Assembly (NCBI GenBank): GCA_043807765.1
Contig: JAZDFQ010000069.1
Span: 123,894 to 187,893, forward strand
Origin: Stygiobacter sp043807765
GTDB lineage: Bacteria > Bacteroidota > Ignavibacteria > Ignavibacteriales > Melioribacteraceae
Direction of reading: 5' to 3'
DNA length: 64,000 bases
In this document: positions 18,613-25,856 of the stretch, piece after piece
Layout of the letters: the number at the start of each line of letters is the position of its first letter
Numbering within the stretch: the stretch's first letter is position 1
Position numbers and translations under genes: made by a program
The notes under the pieces: model-generated
Databases searched by the model: none
What the model was told of the DNA's origin: nothing
What the model saw: only the letters and a program-made list of their open reading frames with translations

Positions 18613-19705
18613 TTAGCCCTCTATTATTTCTTGCCTTTTTGTTGATCATTACGATTTGTTTGAAGATGGCTTCCGCAAGCAAAGGAGGAACTGAATCACC
18701 AACCTGTTGTTGTTGTTCACCTAAAGTTCCTTGAAAAATATAGTTATCAGGAAATGATTGTAACCTAGCGGCTTCTCTAACAGATAAACCTCTGTGTTGT
18801 GTTGGATGTATTAACATATTCTTTCTGAAATTACCAATGACTACGGAGGGATTGTTCGATTCTAGTCTGTAATAAATCCCGGTATGACATCGGCTAGAGT
18901 CCTTATAATTAGTCATTAATTCTGAAGGAATATTCGTCCAATTTCCCCCTTGAGGGATATACTTATATCTATCAACAATTAATTTGGAATTTAGAGATAC
19001 GAGATTATTATTGCATTTTTCCAATTCCCCACGAAGTTGCATTGCGTATTTACAACTTGTTTTTTTTCTATAATTCATTAATGATTTAGATGCTCCGCTT
19101 CTTAAATAGGGTAAATCCTCTAGGGCTTCTTTCACAGTGATTTTAGGTGAAGATGGCGGCGGCGGAAAAACGAATTCTAAACCTAAACGATTTCCAACTA
19201 AAAAAAATCTATTACGATTTTGTGGTACACCGTAATCTGAAGCATTAAGTGTTTGGTAGGTTATTTGATAATCTAGTTCTTTTAACTTGACCAAGAGTAA
19301 GTTAAAGAAATAGCTATCAGATGTTGTTAGAAAACCCTTTACATTTTCGAAAACTATCCATTCGGGTAAAGGTTTAAAGAATTTTAGTATTCTTATAAAC
19401 TCAAGGAAAAGCCAATTATGTGGGTTTTTTCGATTACGCGTTCTTTGGTTTGATGTAGAGTATCCTTTGCACGGAGGACCCCCAAAGACAATAAGTCGAG
19501 ACTTGTTTCTGTTGATATTTATTTCCGTTACATCAACAATATTCTTACACACAACCTTGGTGTTGGGGTGATTAAATTTATATGTATTTGCCGAGCTTTG
19601 GTTTAGCTCAATAGCTAGTCGTACATCAATTTTCGAACTGCGTGCGCCATACGCTAACCCACCAGCCCCAGCAAATAAGTCTACACCTATTAATTTATTG
19701 GTCAT
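18602..19705 (-). CDS. C5 cytosine DNA methyltransferase
   Basis: 367 residues. All core motifs are in order: I DLFAGAGGL (9-17), IV GGPPCKGYS with catalytic Cys79, VI FENVKG (Glu120), VIII QNRNRFF (162-168), and IX/X RGLSVREAARLQSFPDNY followed by QQQVGDSVPPLLA. The target-recognition region between VIII and IX is short to medium, so the site cannot be predicted. The lysine in PCKG replaces the more usual glutamine, a variant that other C5 enzymes also have. It is the first gene of the three-gene operon and would mark self DNA if the downstream proteins restrict. It could also be a solitary modifier, but the 11-base overlap with the next gene argues otherwise. Confidence 0.94.
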   Translation of the reverse strand: MTNKLIGVDLFAGAGGLAYGARSSKIDVRLAIELNQSSANTYKFNHPNTKVVCKNIVDVTEININRNKSRLIVFGGPPCKGYSTSNQRTRNRKNPHNWLFLEFIRILKFFKPLPEWIVFENVKGFLTTSDSYFFNLLLVKLKELDYQITYQTLNASDYGVPQNRNRFFLVGNRLGLEFVFPPPPSSPKITVKEALEDLPYLRSGASKSLMNYRKKTSCKYAMQLRGELEKCNNNLVSLNSKLIVDRYKYIPQGGNWTNIPSELMTNYKDSSRCHTGIYYRLESNNPSVVIGNFRKNMLIHPTQHRGLSVREAARLQSFPDNYIFQGTLGEQQQQVGDSVPPLLAEAIFKQIVMINKKARNNRGLNGY

Positions 19706-19773
19706 TTATATATTTAGCATACCCTAATAAAAGCTAGATAAATATAAATTATTTAGGTAATTAATACACCCTT

Positions 19774-19853
19774 TTGTTTTAAAACTATAAGCCCCCGCGC
19801 GCGGGGGTCTTTTGCTGCAAAGCAAAACTTATTCTTAGCGAATAACTTTTACT
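19774..19853. repeat. Duplicated csp 3' end plus terminator (copy 1)
   Basis: About 78 bases closely match 21884-21963, in the same orientation. Both contain a GC-rich terminator hairpin, then CTTTTGCTGCAAAGC or its T-rich variant, then CTTATTCTTAGCGAATAACT. In the intact copy these bases are the last codons (VKVIR, stop) of the cold-shock gene on the minus strand. Here the match stops after VKVIR-stop and the bases beyond do not encode a cold-shock domain. Confidence 0.8.
19791..19813. terminator. Terminator-type hairpin within the csp duplicate
   Basis: A perfect palindrome of C5 GCGCGC G5 at 19792-19807 followed on the plus strand by TCTTTT and preceded by A-rich sequence. On the minus strand it ends the csp-like tail about 90 bases before the methyltransferase start, so it would insulate the operon from upstream transcription. 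Confidence 0.7.
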
Positions 19854-19960
19854 ACTTGTTCTTTCTAGTTTAAATTCAGCCGCCGCTCTATTGCATTGAT
19901 AAACAAGAAAAGTAGACTTATGTTGTAACCGGAATTCATTCAACCAAAGCCTAGACTTAA

Positions 19961-20848
19961 ATGAAAGGATTTTACCGCCTCACAGTATTTTCACTTCTTT
20001 TCTTTGTTCAAACATTTGCGCAAACTGTTAACAATCCCGCTACAGCACTCCCGGATTCTATTAACGGCTGGGAAAAACTTGGTGAAGACAGATTATTCAA
20101 CGACCAAAATCTTTATGACTACATAGACGGCGCGGCAGAGCTTTACATAAGCTTCGGGTTTACTAAGGTGTTCAACAGAATTTATTCAGCCGGAGAAGAC
20201 AAAGAAATCATTGTTGATATCTTTTACATGAACACGCCCCAAGACGCATTTGGTGCATTCTCCTTTTCAGTTGGCAAAATTGGAAACGACTTTGGGACTC
20301 AATCTCAAATAGCTCACGGCGCAATTGTATTCTGGAAGAACAACTTTGTTGTCTCTATTGTTGAAAATCCCGCATCGGATGAAGCGAAGAAAGCAAGCTT
20401 AGCTCTCGCAAAACTTATTGATGAATCAGTTCCCGAAAAAGGTTCTTTACCTGAGGTGTTAAAATATCTTCCCACAGAAAATTTGGATACACAGAGCATC
20501 AGATATTTCCGCCATTACGTTTGGGCTAACACCTACACTTATCTTTCCGGAGAAAACATTCTAAACATCAATCAGAATACGCATGGAGTTCTGGCAAAGT
20601 ATGGCGATAAAGAAAAACTTATTCTGATGATTATAAAATACCCGGATGAACAAGACGCACAAGCGGCTTTAAAAAGGTTTAATAAAGCTTATTACAAAAC
20701 AGCAAAGCCCAAGCCGGTTGAAAAAATGAAAGATGGGAAATACAGCGGCTCGGAAGTAGTAAAGAATTTTTTCATAGGCGTTTTTGGCGGAAGATCAAAG
20801 AGCGAAGTAACGGCTCTAATCTCCCGCACTAATAAATCTATTAGGTAG
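19961..20848 (+). CDS. DUF6599-family exported protein
   Basis: 295 residues with a signal peptide ending near TFAQ. The family signature is intact: INGWEKLGEDRLFNDQNLYDYIDGAAELY, then IFYMNTPQDAFGAFSFS, and a second duplicated half (RYFRHYVWANTYTYL, KYPDEQDAQAALKRF). Proteins of this kind are periplasmic with no assigned reaction and often sit beside DUF362 genes, as here (142 bases to the next gene). The shared locus suggests a common, redox-linked envelope role; this is inference. Confidence 0.8.
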   Translation: MKGFYRLTVFSLLFFVQTFAQTVNNPATALPDSINGWEKLGEDRLFNDQNLYDYIDGAAELYISFGFTKVFNRIYSAGEDKEIIVDIFYMNTPQDAFGAFSFSVGKIGNDFGTQSQIAHGAIVFWKNNFVVSIVENPASDEAKKASLALAKLIDESVPEKGSLPEVLKYLPTENLDTQSIRYFRHYVWANTYTYLSGENILNINQNTHGVLAKYGDKEKLILMIIKYPDEQDAQAALKRFNKAYYKTAKPKPVEKMKDGKYSGSEVVKNFFIGVFGGRSKSEVTALISRTNKSIR

Positions 20849-20849
20849 A

Positions 20850-20948
20850 TGTCGCATAATTAATTTTTTGATAATAAATAGCCCGCAGATGACACAGATT
20901 TAACAGATTTGCACTGATATATTTTTGATTCATTAATTATACGACACA
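20850..20948. repeat. Inverted-repeat element, CGGAT type (copy 2)
   Basis: Arms TGTCGCATAATTAAT (from 20850) and ATTAATTATACGACACA (to 20948) are imperfect complements. The core GCAGATGACACAGATTTA resembles the core of the 13776-13935 element. It lies between the DUF6599 and DUF362 genes and could form a stem in their transcript. Confidence 0.6.
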
Positions 20949-20990
20949 CATTAACGATTTAACATCAATAAAATAAATGGTGAGGTGAAA

Positions 20991-21881
20991 ATGAAGGAAA
21001 GGAACCTTACAAGAAGAGACTTCTTGAAAGCCGGATCATTAGCCGCCGCTGGCGCTATGTTTGCGAATTATCCAATTGATTTTTTTGCCAAACAAAATGA
21101 GAAGAGCAAAGTAATACTGATACGTAACGAAAAGGTTTTGGACGGGAAAGGAAAAGTAGTTCCGGAAGTTTTAGAACAAATGCTCGATGAAGCCGTTAAG
21201 ATTCTGTTCAATGCAAAAGATTCCGCCGCAGCATGGAAGAAAATTCTAAAGCCGGAAGATGTGCTTGGAATAAAAACCAACGTGTGGAGAAACTTAAGAA
21301 CACCTGTTGAGCTTGAACAAGCATTCAAAAATCGCGCTCTAGCTATTGGTATTAAAGAAAAAGACATTTCAATTAACGATTACGGTATTTTGAAAGATCC
21401 GGTGTTTAAAAGGTCAACTGCATTAATTAATTCCCGCCCGATGAGAACACACTATTGGTCCGGTGTAGGAAGTTTAATCAAAAATTATATCATGTTTGCC
21501 GAAGTGCCTTCTTCGCTGCATCCGGATTCTTGCGCGGACTTGGCAAAAGTTTGGAATTTCCCTCACGTAAAAGGAAAAACAAGATTGAACGTGCTTGTAA
21601 TGTTAACTCCTCTGTTCCATAGTGTTGGTCCGCACGGCTACAGCGATGAGTACATTTGGAAGTATAACGGATTGATAGTAGGAACCGATCCCGTTGCGTG
21701 CGATTCAACCGGATTAAGAATTATTGAAGCGAAGAGAAAAGAATTTTTCGGTGAAGATAATCCGTTGAATCCGCCGGCAAAACATATTCAACTTGCCGAC
21801 ACACGGCATCACTTAGGAACAGCAGATCCGAAGAAAATAGATTTAATAAAGATTGGATTGAAAGAGGGAATTCTTATCTAG
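20991..21881 (+). CDS. Tat-exported DUF362 protein
   Basis: 296 residues from the ATG at 20991 with GAGG five bases upstream; a GTG at 20985 is the alternative. The N-terminus NLTRRDFLKAGSLAAAGAMFA is a textbook twin-arginine signal, which usually means a folded, cofactor-bearing protein is exported. The DUF362 core has LGIKTNVW, SLIKNYIM and the late GLIVGTDPVACDSTGLRI. No 4Fe-4S cysteine cluster is visible, unlike some DUF362 ferredoxin fusions. Paired with the DUF6599 gene; cofactor and reaction unknown. Confidence 0.85.
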   Translation: MKERNLTRRDFLKAGSLAAAGAMFANYPIDFFAKQNEKSKVILIRNEKVLDGKGKVVPEVLEQMLDEAVKILFNAKDSAAAWKKILKPEDVLGIKTNVWRNLRTPVELEQAFKNRALAIGIKEKDISINDYGILKDPVFKRSTALINSRPMRTHYWSGVGSLIKNYIMFAEVPSSLHPDSCADLAKVWNFPHVKGKTRLNVLVMLTPLFHSVGPHGYSDEYIWKYNGLIVGTDPVACDSTGLRIIEAKRKEFFGEDNPLNPPAKHIQLADTRHHLGTADPKKIDLIKIGLKEGILI

Positions 21882-21900
21882 ATCGTTTTTAAAACAAAAG

Positions 21901-21924
21901 ACCCCCGCGTTACGGGGGTTTTTT
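21901..21924. terminator. Bidirectional terminator, DUF362 and csp
   Basis: ACCCCCG (21901-21907) pairs with CGGGGGT (21913-21919); six Ts follow on the plus strand and GGGGGTCTTTTGTTTT reads out on the minus strand. It ends both the plus-strand DUF362 gene and the minus-strand cold-shock gene. Confidence 0.85.
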
Positions 21925-21944
21925 GCTGCAAAGCAAACTTATTC

Positions 21945-22157
21945 TTAGCGAATAACTTTTACTTCAGCTGCTTGAAGGCCTTTTGGACCTTGAGTAACTG
22001 TAAATTCAACTTTGTCATTTTCGTTTAAAGTTTTGTAACCGTCAGATTGAATAGACTGAAAATGTACGAATACATCTTCTCCGCCTTCTTGAGAAATGAA
22101 ACCAAAACCTTTAGTACTGTTGAACCATTTTACGGTTCCTTGTTTGCGCTCTGCCAT
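21945..22157 (-). CDS. Cold-shock domain protein (CspA family)
   Basis: 70 residues, full length for the family. It has RNP1 KGFGFI and RNP2 VFVHF on the five-stranded OB fold, with GTVKWFN at the start and GPKGLQAAEVKV at the end. It binds single-stranded RNA or DNA, melting structure or acting as an antiterminator at low temperature. The ribosome site AAAGGAGCTTCTGTT is strong. A 218-base gap to the divergent TrpF-like gene leaves room for the long 5' leader typical of cold-shock genes. Its 3' end and terminator are duplicated at 19774-19853. Confidence 0.96.
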   Translation of the reverse strand: MAERKQGTVKWFNSTKGFGFISQEGGEDVFVHFQSIQSDGYKTLNENDKVEFTVTQGPKGLQAAEVKVIR

Positions 22158-22375
22158 AACAGAAGCTCCTTTGTAAATGTTAATATAATTATGATTGTTT
22201 ACGACAGGCTTTAAGAACTTCTGTGGGGTAAAACGATTTGCGTCTACGTCTACATCTACTTCTAAAGTTACTGCCTATCCAAACATACAGGAAGTATTCT
22301 TATTAACCTAATTAAATCTTTCAAATGGAGACGACTAAGTGTTTTGATTATCTTTGGTTAAACAAATGAGAAATT

Positions 22376-23050
22376 ATGAAAAACCTAATCCAGATTGCCG
22401 GAGTAATTGATAAAGAGGAAGCAAAACTTCTTATGGAGCTTGGTGTAGATTATCTCGGGTTCCCGCTGCGGCTTCCGGTTAACAAAGAAGATTTAACTGA
22501 AGAGGAGGCTGTTGAAGTAATTAAAACAATCACGCTACCGCATCAATCCGTGCTTATTACTTATTTAAATAAAGCCGATGAAATAATTTCTTTCTGCGAT
22601 AAGTTGAATGTTAAGATTATTCAGCTTCACGGGGATATTTCTTTTGATGAGCTGGTGAAGACTAAAACTCTTCGTACCGATATTGAAATTATTAAGAGTC
22701 TTGTTGTTGCAAGCGATAACTACGATAAACTTGTTAAGATGGTAGAAACATTTTCTCCTTGGGTCGATGCGTTTATTACAGATACTTTCGATCCGCTAAC
22801 CGGAGCCGAGGGTGCAACCGGCAAAACGCACGATTGGAGTATAAGTAAGAAGTTGGTAGAACTTTCTCCCAAACCGGTAATTATAGCGGGCGGATTAAAT
22901 CACAAAAATGTTAGGCAAGCTATTCTTGAAATTAACCCGGCCGGCGTAGATGTTCATACGGGAGTAGAATTGCCGAACGGAAGAAAAAGCGAAGAGCTTG
23001 TTGGAATGTTTATTGAAGAATCGAAAAAAGGTTTTGCGTTGAAAGGCTAA
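22376..23050 (+). CDS. TrpF-like TIM-barrel protein lacking catalytic Cys
   Basis: 224 residues, the size of phosphoribosylanthranilate isomerase. The barrel landmarks are present: IIQLHGD (82-87), TDTFDPLTGAEGATGKTHDW with the general-acid Asp136, IIAGGL and GVDVHTGVE. The first strand, however, reads LIQIAGV instead of the canonical KxCG, so the general-base cysteine is Ala8. No other trp gene is nearby. Either it does another reaction on a phosphosugar, or it is a poor isomerase. Fold assignment is secure; function is not. Confidence 0.82.
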   Translation: MKNLIQIAGVIDKEEAKLLMELGVDYLGFPLRLPVNKEDLTEEEAVEVIKTITLPHQSVLITYLNKADEIISFCDKLNVKIIQLHGDISFDELVKTKTLRTDIEIIKSLVVASDNYDKLVKMVETFSPWVDAFITDTFDPLTGAEGATGKTHDWSISKKLVELSPKPVIIAGGLNHKNVRQAILEINPAGVDVHTGVELPNGRKSEELVGMFIEESKKGFALKG

Positions 23051-23126
23051 CTGCGTTTTCATTCCGGCAGTGTCGTTTTTCAGCATGCCGAACGGCGGGA
23101 CTTTTAGCGGAATTCATTTTAAATAG

Positions 23127-23147
23127 ATGCCGGATCGAGTCCGGCAT
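23127..23147. repeat. REP-like perfect hairpin
   Basis: ATGCCGGA (23127-23134) and TCCGGCAT (23140-23147) form a perfect 8-base stem with a 5-base loop. It lies downstream of the TrpF-like gene, followed by GAGATTCTTCCTCGCTTCGC-type repeat sequence. No T-run follows, so a repeat is likelier than a terminator. Confidence 0.6.
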
Positions 23148-23193
23148 GACAAACAGCTTTTGAGATTCTTCCTCGCTTCGCTCCTTAGAATGA

Positions 23194-23487
23194 CTATTGC
23201 TCTGTTTCGTTCCCGCATCTTTGCGAGTGCATCTTTTCAAAATGCTCGCGCCACTCCGGTCTAATTTTGGAGGAAGGTTTTTTGTGGTGTCCAAATCCGG
23301 AAAAAAGTAATTTAGAAAGCACAAGCAGACCAATAGCTTGATAGAAATTAATTAACGGCAATCCGAATATTGTCGGCATAAGCCAATTCCAAAGCAGCAT
23401 AAACGCAGTTCCAAAAACTCCAATTGCCGCAATAAAAATTAGTATTCCGACGAAGACCTTTTTTGTTGTTAAATGTCTAGTTATCAT
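23194..23487 (-). CDS. Small membrane protein partner of ECF sigma factor
   Basis: 97 residues with two membrane segments (about 10-35 and 43-63) and a basic, histidine-containing tail (GFGHHKKPSSKIRPEWREHFEKM). Its start overlaps the sigma-factor stop by 11 bases, so the two are translated together. Small two-helix proteins with a GHHK tail next to ECF sigma genes recur in Bacteroidota-type genomes. An anti-sigma or membrane-tether role is inferred, since no classic anti-sigma zinc motif is seen. Confidence 0.75.
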   Translation of the reverse strand: MITRHLTTKKVFVGILIFIAAIGVFGTAFMLLWNWLMPTIFGLPLINFYQAIGLLVLSKLLFSGFGHHKKPSSKIRPEWREHFEKMHSQRCGNETEQ

Positions 23488-24034
23488 TTGGCAACTCCTT
23501 ATATAAATTTTGTAAACGTGTTCTCAAATATTTGACCGCATAACGCTTTCTGGAAAGCAACGTGTTTACGGATACATCAAGCATTTCGGAAATTTCTCTA
23601 AAACTGTAACCTTCAAATTCATTTAGAACAAAAACTTCTCTTTGGTTTTCGGGAAGTTCATCTAAAGCCAGTTCAACTTCTTCCCAGAATGCTTCTTTAA
23701 TTACTTCATCATCGGGCAAGGTCCGGTTTGAAGGAATAAACTCCAAAAGACTGAATGATTCATCTTCTTCATTTGCGGCTGTTTCAAGATCGCTGAAGAC
23801 AGAAGGTTTTTTCTTTCGGTGTAAGTCTGTTATTCTGTTTCTAGTAACAGTATAAAGCCACGAAGTAACTTTTTCCAGCGCGTTAATCTGAGGAAAGCCA
23901 TCTATCAAAGAATAGAAAACATCTTGCAGAACGTCTTCTGCCTCAACCCCGGAAGAAACATTGTTCCTTATATAGTTAAGGAGTTTTCCTTTATCTCTTT
24001 CGAAAATATGTGTTATGGCTTGTATATCTGTCAA
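23477..24034 (-). CDS. ECF RNA polymerase sigma factor
   Basis: 185 residues from a TTG start at 24034, with AAGGA eight bases upstream. Region 2 contains EDVLQDVFYSLIDGF and TSWLYTVTRNRITDLHRKK. An acidic linker follows. Region 4 contains LDELPENQREVFVLNEFEGYSFREISEMLDV and NTLLSRKRYAVKYLR as the promoter -35 reader. It directs RNA polymerase to a stress regulon. The overlapping membrane protein is the likely control partner. The target promoters cannot be read here. Confidence 0.93.
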   Translation of the reverse strand: MTDIQAITHIFERDKGKLLNYIRNNVSSGVEAEDVLQDVFYSLIDGFPQINALEKVTSWLYTVTRNRITDLHRKKKPSVFSDLETAANEEDESFSLLEFIPSNRTLPDDEVIKEAFWEEVELALDELPENQREVFVLNEFEGYSFREISEMLDVSVNTLLSRKRYAVKYLRTRLQNLYKELPNDN

Positions 24035-24140
24035 TTAACTTGTCCTTTATACATATTAAGACGAGCGAAGGTAAAAAATATTTTACAATACATGGCAATT
24101 TATTGAAGGTAATTAAGAAGGCTAATTGATATTACAAAAA

Positions 24141-24317
24141 TAGAGACGCATTCGAGGCGGTGTTGTCATGTTAAGTCGTGGGCTAAAGCCCTTTTATATT
24201 TTTCTTGCATTAACCCCACGCTTAAGCGTGGGGTTATAAGTTGCCATCTCCTCTTGGACTTTAGTCCCAAGCCCAAAGTTCTTGACCTGACAACATTGCA
24301 CATTCGATGCGTCTCTA
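24141..24317. repeat. Composite three-hairpin repeat element, copy A
   Basis: Imperfect terminal inverted repeats of about 34 bases start TAGAGACGCAT at both ends. Inside, in order: TGTGGGCTAAAGCCC-type hairpin, a perfect 24-base palindrome at 24212-24235 (half-site AACCCCACGCTT), and a TTGGACTTTAGTCC hairpin. The internal part is repeated in the opposite orientation at 31445-31563. It lies in the gene-free gap upstream of the sigma factor. Confidence 0.82.
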
Positions 24318-24324
24318 CGGCAAA

Positions 24325-24471
24325 TCACTCTGCTTCTATCTTTCTCGCTTTGGTTCGCTTATAAATCTTTTCGGATTCTATCACCTTTGGAGCTTTCTTC
24401 GGCAAAGGAATGCGAACCTTTTTCTTCTTAACTATTATTTTGGCTTTTAGTTTTTGAGATTGCTTCGCCAC
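24325..24471 (-). CDS. Small basic conserved-type protein
   Basis: 48 residues starting at a GTG with a perfect GGAGGA seven bases upstream. The product begins VAKQSQKLKAKIIVKKKK and continues VRIPLPKKAPKVIESEK, then IYKRTKARK. The pattern IPLPxKxxKVxxxxKxYxR resembles a short lysine-rich protein common in Bacteroidota-type genomes, whose role is unknown; nucleic-acid or ribosome binding would fit the charge. It ends eight bases from repeat element A. The strong ribosome site and the family-like pattern support a real gene. Confidence 0.7.
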   Translation of the reverse strand: MAKQSQKLKAKIIVKKKKVRIPLPKKAPKVIESEKIYKRTKARKIEAE

Positions 24472-24490
24472 GTTGTTCCTCCAAAAATAA

Positions 24491-24588
24491 TGTCATCACG
24501 GGTGTAGCAAAGAGACCGTGTTTCCTAAAAGAGATTCTTCGCTGCCCGCCTTGCCATTGCCCGGCAAGACGGGCGCTCAGAATGACAT
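24491..24588. repeat. REP-like element with GC-rich hairpin
   Basis: Ends TGTCAT and ATGACA pair. Inside, GCCCGCCTTGCC and GGCAAGACGGGC (24544-24574) form a strong stem, and AGATTCTTCGCTGCC followed by CTCAGAATGACA matches the repeat at 33071-33139. It lies between the small basic gene and the stop of the C1 peptidase gene. Confidence 0.6.
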
Positions 24589-24593
24589 AAATG

Positions 24594-25805
24594 TCATTTT
24601 ATATCAATAAATCCTTTAACTGCATCTTTGTGAACCATAAAGCCCATCATCTTTAGCTTAACATAATCTTCGGTAAAATAATAATATCCCTTCGGATCTT
24701 TATTGTGCGCACTGGAACCGGAATCTTTGATCAAGAAAATATCTTTTCCCTTTGCTTCTTTATAACCAACGATGTGAATTCCATGATCGTCGGTTGTAGT
24801 TCCATTGCTGAATCGGAATTGACGCGCGTAATCATCAATATAATCTGAAGGAATATCAAAAGTTGGAATCATATAAAGTTTTTTATCGGTGTCTTTTCCC
24901 GGCTCGGAAGTGTCCCCGCCAATACTTACTGTAAATCCCTTGCGAACCGCACCTTTCAAAATTTTCATAAAAGTATCGAGCGGAACATTGTAATAATCTT
25001 TGCTGTGCCACCAGTTATCCGGAACTTCATACTCAACTTGTTCGCCAAAAGGTTTTTGCATGTAAGAGAGAACATCAACGTAATCATTTGGATTTAGTTT
25101 TAGATATTCATTTAAATAAGTAAGCGGTGTGTATTCTTTTCCCTCAACAGCAAATTTTTCCGGCAGTGTGCCGAGATAAAAATTCATAATTGATTTTACT
25201 GTAATGATAGCAGCTTCTTCATCCCAGGCATTTGTTGCTTTTACGTGATCAAGATAAGATTTTATTTCGCCATACATTTTTTGATGATCATGAAACGGCT
25301 GATTTGGTTTTAATCCCGAGTAAGCGCTAAGCGGCATGCAGCCATACTTTTTCCATTCGCGGGTAACAGCATTTGCTTCGGAGCCTTCGGCAATAGCGGA
25401 GTTTCCCCTCTCTCGGATAAATCTTATTACACGTTCTATGTATTCATTGTACACTGTAAAGATTTCGGAAATTCTAACTTGCTTTCCGGTTGTTCTAAAG
25501 ACTTCCGATTCCATAAATGATGTTGTAGAAAAACACCAGCAAGTATTTGTGTTGCCTTGAGAAACCGGAGGATTGTGCCAAGCTTTGGTAAATTCGTCCA
25601 GAGATTTGGGCGCTTCTATGTTTGTGAAATCTACCTTAAAACTTTTTGCAACCGGAGTTTCCTTCTTGTTGAAATCACTTAAGGACTTTAGAATTTCATC
25701 CCAGAAACCTTTTGGTGGTTCAACAAAAACCGCTTTGTCTTTTTGCTGTGCCATTATATAAACCGGCAATAAAACTACGAGCGCTAATAAGAATATCTTT
25801 TTCAT
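24594..25805 (-). CDS. Exported C1-family (bleomycin hydrolase-like) peptidase
   Basis: 403 residues with a signal peptide ending YIMAQ. The papain-type active site is in QGNTNTCWCFSTTSF (Gln83, Cys89). The catalytic histidine is in TTDDHGIHIVGY, and the third position reads LIKDSGSS where papain-like enzymes have NSWG. Length and the insertions around KYGCMPLSAYSG match the bacterial C1B aminopeptidase-like group. It would trim peptides in the periplasm or outside the cell. It is third in a minus-strand run after GH97 and ORF6N genes. Confidence 0.9.
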   Translation of the reverse strand: MKKIFLLALVVLLPVYIMAQQKDKAVFVEPPKGFWDEILKSLSDFNKKETPVAKSFKVDFTNIEAPKSLDEFTKAWHNPPVSQGNTNTCWCFSTTSFMESEVFRTTGKQVRISEIFTVYNEYIERVIRFIRERGNSAIAEGSEANAVTREWKKYGCMPLSAYSGLKPNQPFHDHQKMYGEIKSYLDHVKATNAWDEEAAIITVKSIMNFYLGTLPEKFAVEGKEYTPLTYLNEYLKLNPNDYVDVLSYMQKPFGEQVEYEVPDNWWHSKDYYNVPLDTFMKILKGAVRKGFTVSIGGDTSEPGKDTDKKLYMIPTFDIPSDYIDDYARQFRFSNGTTTDDHGIHIVGYKEAKGKDIFLIKDSGSSAHNKDPKGYYYFTEDYVKLKMMGFMVHKDAVKGFIDIK

Positions 25806-25856
25806 AGTGTTCTTCTTTTGTTGTTCTATAAAATAATTGAATTGTAAACCGATAGA

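Noticed and set aside
24594..25805. C1 peptidase as an inactive enzyme because NSWG is replaced by DSGS
   Set aside because: Cys89 and the histidine are intact, and Asp at the third position seems to be common in this bacterial subgroup, so inactivity is not supported.
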